A DNA stretch of 8,881 bases from an uncultured Bacteroidota bacterium (lineage in GTDB: Bacteria; Bacteroidota; Bacteroidia; Flavobacteriales; Flavobacteriaceae), in the NCBI GenBank assembly GCA_903837025.1, contig CAILTC010000163.1, forward strand, positions 1 through 8,881, read 5' to 3'. Both the position numbers and the translations under genes were made by a program. The number at the start of each line of letters is the position of its first letter. The stretch's first letter is position 1. The notes under the pieces are model-generated. The model was not told where the DNA came from, searched no databases, and saw only the letters and a list, made by a program, of their open reading frames with translations. Of this stretch, positions 5,277 to 8,881 are shown piece by piece.

Positions 5277-6245
5277 ATGAAGCCTATTTTAAAATTATAT
5301 CGAGGATACGCCAATGAGCAGGAATTAATTGTGATGGGACATGTCTTTAAACCTACAAAAAAAAGAGACTATGATTTTGAGGAAAAAAAATTCAAAAATG
5401 CTTTTTCAATCATCAATTTATTCCAAATAAAAACCCACTCCAATGCCGATGTTTATCTGGAATACAACAACAAAACAATCCACACAAAAACCCTAATCGA
5501 CGGTTATTTTAAGTTTTGCATTCCGCTAGAAAACACCGAAAGTTATGGCTGGATTGATTATCAAGTTCGTTTTAATTATGGCACGGAAACCATTGTAAGT
5601 AAGGCAACTTATATGCGTCCAAAAAAAGGAAATTTAGGAATCATTTCGGATATTGACGATACTTTTTTGGTGTCGTACGCAAGTAATCCTTTCAAAAAAA
5701 TATATTTTTTATTGTTTCGAAATGTCAATACTCGGAAAATTTACGAAAATGTTGTTCCTCATTACCAAGCATTAAGCAATGCTGGAAGAACAATTGGCGG
5801 GGGGCAAAATGCTTTTTTTTATGTATCGAGTAGCGAATGGAATTTGTATCGTTTTATCGTGAAATTTACTAAAATCCACCAATTGCCAAAAGCCGTTTTG
5901 TTGCTAAAAGACATCAAATCCAGTCTAACGGATTTCTTTTGGAACGGTAGTCGAGATCACAACCATAAATTTGAAAAAATAAAACACATCCTAGAATTTT
6001 ATCCCGATTTAAAATACGTTTTAATGGGCGATGATGCGCAACAAGATCCCCTATTGTATGAAGCTATTTGCAAAATATTTCCGGTAACCGTTATAGCCGT
6101 TTACATCCGGAAAACAGGAAAACAGAAGAAAGAAAACGTTGAAAAAATTCTAAAAAACCTAGAAAGCTTAGACGTTGCTGTTTGCTATTTCACAAACAGC
6201 AGCGAAGCAATTGCACATTCAAAAAAGATGGGGCTGATTTTATAA
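5277..6245 (+). CDS. App1-type phosphatidate phosphatase domain protein (DUF2183)
   Basis: The 322-residue protein matches the App1 catalytic family (PF09949, HAD-like). After an N-terminal beta-rich region (about 1-115) comes the catalytic motif ISDIDDT (123-129), with the two HAD aspartates D125 and D127. YVSSSEWNLY (182-191) is the second motif, a Lys near 231-234 is the likely third-motif residue, and GDDAQQDP (251-258) is the metal-binding fourth motif. Yeast App1 dephosphorylates phosphatidate to diacylglycerol with Mg2+; that activity is inferred here. There is no signal peptide or membrane helix, so it is likely cytoplasmic or peripherally membrane-bound. ATG 5277 gives a start typical of the family (KLYRGYAN). 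It is divergent from a diacylglycerol-kinase-like gene catalysing the opposite step. Its stop codon lies within TTATAA, which also encodes the end of the ABC-F gene on the other strand. Confidence 0.9.
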   Translation: MKPILKLYRGYANEQELIVMGHVFKPTKKRDYDFEEKKFKNAFSIINLFQIKTHSNADVYLEYNNKTIHTKTLIDGYFKFCIPLENTESYGWIDYQVRFNYGTETIVSKATYMRPKKGNLGIISDIDDTFLVSYASNPFKKIYFLLFRNVNTRKIYENVVPHYQALSNAGRTIGGGQNAFFYVSSSEWNLYRFIVKFTKIHQLPKAVLLLKDIKSSLTDFFWNGSRDHNHKFEKIKHILEFYPDLKYVLMGDDAQQDPLLYEAICKIFPVTVIAVYIRKTGKQKKENVEKILKNLESLDVAVCYFTNSSEAIAHSKKMGLIL

Positions 6246-8153
6246 TCCTGCCTTATCAATTTCTTCTTGAACATTTTCCCATTCTAAAAGCAGTTTATCT
6301 AAATCGGATTTTTTCTTGTTGTAAGCCATAAAAAATTTAGCGTCTTCAATATGTTTATCATAATTAGAAGCTAGCATTTTATCATCATGCAAAATATCTC
6401 TTTCGAGTTGCTTGATTTGGCTTTCGACCTTACTCAATTTATTTTGAAGTGCTTTCCCTTTTTTCTGATCTTCATACGAAGCCTTATTACTTTCTTTTGG
6501 AGCCGTAGCTTTCAGAGCGTCTTTTTTCTCGACTTCACGCATATTCTCTAGGTTGCGTTGTTCTAGAAAGTAGTTGACATCACCCAAATATTCTTTTATT
6601 TTTTGATCTTTAAATTCATAAACAATATTCGACATTCCTTGAAGAAAATCCCTGTCATGCGAAACCAAAAGCAAGGTTCCTTCATATTTCTGAAGGGCCG
6701 CTTTCAACACATTCTTCGATTTGATATCCAAGTGATTCGTAGGCTCATCCATAACCAAGACGTTGATGGGCTGCAAAAGCAATTTACAAAGCGCCAGACG
6801 GTTTCTTTCGCCTCCAGAAAGGACTTTTACTTTCTTTTCGACATCATCACCACGAAACAAGAAAGAACCTAGCATATCGCGCACTTTAGAACGATTGGTA
6901 TCTGTTGCAGCGTCTTCCATTGTGCGCAATAAGGTAATCTCACCATCCAAATACTCCGCTTGATTTTGGGCAAAATAACCCAATTGTACATTATGTCCCA
7001 ATTTGATATTTCCATCATATTCAAACTCGTTGACAATCGCCTTGATAAAAGTCGATTTTCCTTGTCCGTTTTGTCCAACAAATGCAATCTTGCTTCCGCG
7101 TTCTACCAAAAGTGAAATGTCTTTCAAGATAGTTTTGTCTCCGTAACTTTTGGTTACCTGATCCGCTTCAATAACTACTCTTCCTGGCTCTTTTGAAAGG
7201 GGAAAAGAGATATTCATCACCGAATTATCATCTTCATCGACTTCGATACGTTCTATTTTATCCAATTTTTTAATCATCGATTGTGCCATAGATGCTTTCG
7301 AAGCTTTGGCACGGAATTTCTCGATTAATTTCTCGGTTTCTTCTATTTTTTTAGCTTGATTTTTTTGTGTTGCCAATTGCTTTTCGCGAATTTCATGACG
7401 CAATAACAAATATTCAGAATAGGGCTTATTAAAATCGTAGGCCTTCCCTAGCGAAATTTCGATAGTTCTATTGGTTACATTATCCAAAAACATTTTATCG
7501 TGCGAAACAATCACCACAACTCCAGCATAATTACGCAAGAAACTTTCTAACCAAATGATACTTTCGATATCCAAGTGATTCGTAGGCTCATCGAGTAGCA
7601 AAACGTCATTGGCTTGCAATAATAATTTGGCCAATTCGATACGCATTCTCCAACCTCCCGAAAAGGTTTCGGTTTGATTATTGAAAACTTCTCTTTTAAA
7701 ACCCAGTCCGAGAAGAATTTTCTCGGTATCCCCCACATAATTATAACCACCCAATAAATCGAAACGATGGGTGTAATCGGATAAATCTTCAATAATCTGA
7801 CTGTATTCCTCACTTTCGTAATCGGTTCTGGTAACCAAAAGATGATTGATTTCTTCCAGTTTCTTTTCTACGATTTTAATGTCAATAAAAGCTTCATAAG
7901 CTTCTTCGAGCACCGTTCTTCCTTGTTCAAAATCAATATCTTGACGAAGAAACCCCATGCGAACTTCTTTTTCTTGAGAAATAACTCCAGAATCTGGCGC
8001 AAAATCTTTGGCTAATATTTTTAGCATTGTCGATTTCCCGGCACCGTTTTTTCCAACAAGGCCAACGCGGTCTCCAGCACCTAATCGAAAGGTTACTTCT
8101 TCAAATAAATAAGTTCCTCCAAAAGAAACGGACAAATTGTGTATGTTAAGCAT
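6240..8153 (-). CDS. ABC-F family ATPase (ribosome-associated type)
   Basis: The 637-residue protein has two ABC ATPase domains in tandem and no membrane segments, the ABC-F layout. Domain 1 has Walker A GKNGAGKST (34-42), signature FSGGW (164-168) and Walker B LLLDEPTNHLD (185-195). Domain 2 has GQNGQGKST (360-368), LSGGE (445-449) and VLVMDEPTNHLD (465-475). The linker (about 240-320) is long, basic and helical, as in the element that reaches the ribosomal P/E site region. Residues 565-635 look like a C-terminal coiled coil, as in Uup and YdiF. ABC-F proteins act on translating ribosomes; whether this one is a general factor or confers drug protection cannot be told, though the chromosomal context favours the former. 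The start is ATG 8151-8153 (MLNIHNLSVSFGG). An in-frame ATG 22 codons upstream adds sequence unlike the family and overlaps the divergent promoter. A weak -7-like AACATTTG lies at 8164-8171. Confidence 0.95.
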   Translation of the reverse strand: MLNIHNLSVSFGGTYLFEEVTFRLGAGDRVGLVGKNGAGKSTMLKILAKDFAPDSGVISQEKEVRMGFLRQDIDFEQGRTVLEEAYEAFIDIKIVEKKLEEINHLLVTRTDYESEEYSQIIEDLSDYTHRFDLLGGYNYVGDTEKILLGLGFKREVFNNQTETFSGGWRMRIELAKLLLQANDVLLLDEPTNHLDIESIIWLESFLRNYAGVVVIVSHDKMFLDNVTNRTIEISLGKAYDFNKPYSEYLLLRHEIREKQLATQKNQAKKIEETEKLIEKFRAKASKASMAQSMIKKLDKIERIEVDEDDNSVMNISFPLSKEPGRVVIEADQVTKSYGDKTILKDISLLVERGSKIAFVGQNGQGKSTFIKAIVNEFEYDGNIKLGHNVQLGYFAQNQAEYLDGEITLLRTMEDAATDTNRSKVRDMLGSFLFRGDDVEKKVKVLSGGERNRLALCKLLLQPINVLVMDEPTNHLDIKSKNVLKAALQKYEGTLLLVSHDRDFLQGMSNIVYEFKDQKIKEYLGDVNYFLEQRNLENMREVEKKDALKATAPKESNKASYEDQKKGKALQNKLSKVESQIKQLERDILHDDKMLASNYDKHIEDAKFFMAYNKKKSDLDKLLLEWENVQEEIDKAGL

Positions 8154-8174
8154 GATTATGTTACAAATGTTACA

Positions 8175-8203
8175 TTGATAAAAGGGACAATATTGTACCT
8201 TCG
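8175..8203 (+). promoter_or_regulatory. Probable promoter of the DUF983 gene with overlapping palindrome
   Basis: TTG (8175-8177), 18 bases, then TACCTTCG (8196-8203), one mismatch from TAnnTTTG, precede the ATG at 8220 and predict a leader of only about 10 bases. An 18-base palindrome with one mismatched pair (8183-8200, core ACAATATTGT) overlaps the spacer and -7 box, where a repressor could block transcription. Confidence 0.5.
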
Positions 8204-8219
8204 CAGAAAATTTTTGCAA

Positions 8220-8600
8220 ATGTTAAAAAAAGGATCCAAACTAAATAGTATTTTAACAGGAAGTTGTCCAAGATGTCAGAATGAAAGCATGTATTTAGAC
8301 AAAAACCCGTTACATTTTTCAAAATTGCTCTCTATGCACGAAAAATGCAGTCACTGTGATTTGAAATATCAAATTGAACCTTCGTTTTTTTATGGTGCCA
8401 TGTATGTAAGTTACGGACTAAATGTTGCACTAAGTGTTGCCGCATTTATAACTTCGTTTGTGATTTTTAATTCGAGTATAAAAACTGCTTTTATTTCGAT
8501 AATTATAGCGAATATTATTTTATTTCCTTTTGTATTGCGATTAGCTAGAAACATTTACATCAATATATTTATTGCTTACAAGCCCGATTTCAAGAAATAA
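8220..8600 (+). CDS. DUF983 family zinc-ribbon membrane protein
   Basis: The 126-residue protein has a cytoplasmic N-terminal zinc ribbon with CPRC (16-19) and CSHC (43-46), then two membrane segments (about 62-83 and 87-108). The motif IEPSFFYGAMYVSYG (52-66) between the ribbon and first helix is characteristic of DUF983 (PF06170). Length and order match the family. No biochemical role is established; two Cys pairs suggest bound zinc. The start MLKKGSKLNSILTGSC is typical for flavobacterial members, so ATG 8220 is preferred over an in-frame ATG 27 codons upstream, which would run through the promoter. It is divergent from the ABC-F gene (66-base spacer) and converges on the oxidoreductase gene with one base between the stop codons. 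Confidence 0.9.
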   Translation: MLKKGSKLNSILTGSCPRCQNESMYLDKNPLHFSKLLSMHEKCSHCDLKYQIEPSFFYGAMYVSYGLNVALSVAAFITSFVIFNSSIKTAFISIIIANIILFPFVLRLARNIYINIFIAYKPDFKK

Positions 8601-8601
8601 G

Positions 8602-8881
8602 TTAGATCTTTTTCTCAAACCTTTTTATATCAACCGCTTTTTCCAAAGGGATTTGATGTTCTATATTTTCAAATAATGCTTTTGCCATTGCCGGTCCAAG
8701 CATCACACCACGTGTGCCAAGTCCGTTGAGAATATGAATCGAATTATGATTGGAATAAGTTCCTACCAACGGTCTTCGGTCTTTTACCGTAGGACGAACT
8801 CCTGCCAAATTCGAAACGATTTCAAAATCGCAATGAATCACTTCTTTTATTTTTTCGATTAATTCCGCTTTTCCTTCATCG
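8602..8881 (-). CDS. FAD-dependent amino-acid-oxidase-like oxidoreductase, C-terminal part
   Basis: The window holds only the last 92 codons; the frame stays open to the right edge, so the start and the N-terminal FAD-binding Rossmann motif lie outside. The visible part contains GVRPTVKDRRPLVG and, about 20 residues later, NGLGTRGVMLGPAMAKALF. This is the C-terminal FAD-contacting signature of the DAO superfamily (glycine oxidase, D-amino acid dehydrogenase and relatives, PF01266). The family oxidises amine groups of amino acids or related compounds using FAD; the substrate here cannot be judged. The protein ends in a short basic tail (KRFEKKI). Its 3' end converges on the DUF983 gene with a single base between stop codons, so no separate terminator fits between them. 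Confidence 0.85.
   Translation of the reverse strand, partial: DEGKAELIEKIKEVIHCDFEIVSNLAGVRPTVKDRRPLVGTYSNHNSIHILNGLGTRGVMLGPAMAKALFENIEHQIPLEKAVDIKRFEKKI

Noticed and set aside
6603..7813. Several open frames of 60-90 codons on both strands within the ABC-F gene
   Set aside because: They are shadows of a strongly conserved coding frame and show no motif of their own.
8154..8219. 22-residue N-terminal extension of the ABC-F protein
   Set aside because: ABC-F proteins begin with the first strand of the ATPase domain, as at MLNIHNL, and the extension overlaps the divergent DUF983 promoter.
8139..8219. 27-residue N-terminal extension of the DUF983 protein
   Set aside because: The family-typical start is MLKKGSK, and the extension would begin inside the ABC-F coding region and run across the promoter boxes.
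1..8881. Search for CRISPR arrays, transposase genes, integrases, phage genes or toxin-antitoxin pairs
   Set aside because: No regularly spaced repeats, insertion-sequence ends or matching protein motifs were seen anywhere in the window.

Overview
The window looks like a piece of a low-GC Bacteroidota chromosome, most probably Flavobacterium or a close relative. Four things point there. Several upstream regions carry the Bacteroidota promoter pattern (TTG, 18-20 bases, then TAnnTTTG) and clear Shine-Dalgarno sites are absent. The proteins belong to families common in flavobacteria (DUF983, DUF1761, a GNAT/FemAB-like protein, an ABC-F ATPase). A broken gene in the left part derives from the glucosamine-6-phosphate deaminase / LmbE fusion found in this phylum. 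This placement comes from recognising sequences, not from a database search.

Left part (1-1206): bases 1-186 hold no gene, only one clean inverted repeat (127-159). Bases 187-1020 (minus) are a decayed, truncated remnant of nagB. It keeps the end of the deaminase half and much of the LmbE half, but carries one nonsense codon and three single-base deletions. Directly upstream on the same strand is an intact initiator tRNA-Met gene (1092-1164) with its own promoter and a strong terminator. The terminator ends only about 25-40 bases from where nagB homology begins.

Middle part (1207-4330): a secreted protein with eight plant-type leucine-rich repeats (minus) is divergent from a small membrane protein of the DUF1761 family (plus). 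The DUF1761 gene ends in a strong terminator. A GNAT/FemAB-like acyltransferase gene follows, probably starting at a TTG just after that terminator.

Right part (4331-8881): a diacylglycerol-kinase-like lipid kinase (minus) and an App1-type phosphatidate phosphatase (plus) are divergent. They share a 64-base spacer centred on a perfect 18-base palindrome. If the family activities hold, the two enzymes run opposite reactions (diacylglycerol to phosphatidate and back). The phosphatase gene runs tail to tail into an ABC-F ATPase gene with a 6-base overlap. The ABC-F gene is divergent from a DUF983 zinc-ribbon membrane protein, which converges with one base of spacing on the 3' end of an FAD-dependent oxidoreductase gene that leaves the window.

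Overall this is mostly ordinary chromosomal housekeeping and accessory sequence. I found no CRISPR array, transposase, phage gene or obvious defence system. The points most worth a second look are the nagB remnant beside the initiator tRNA, the divergent lipid kinase/phosphatase pair with its palindromic spacer, and a terminator whose loop contains a promoter-like -7 box.
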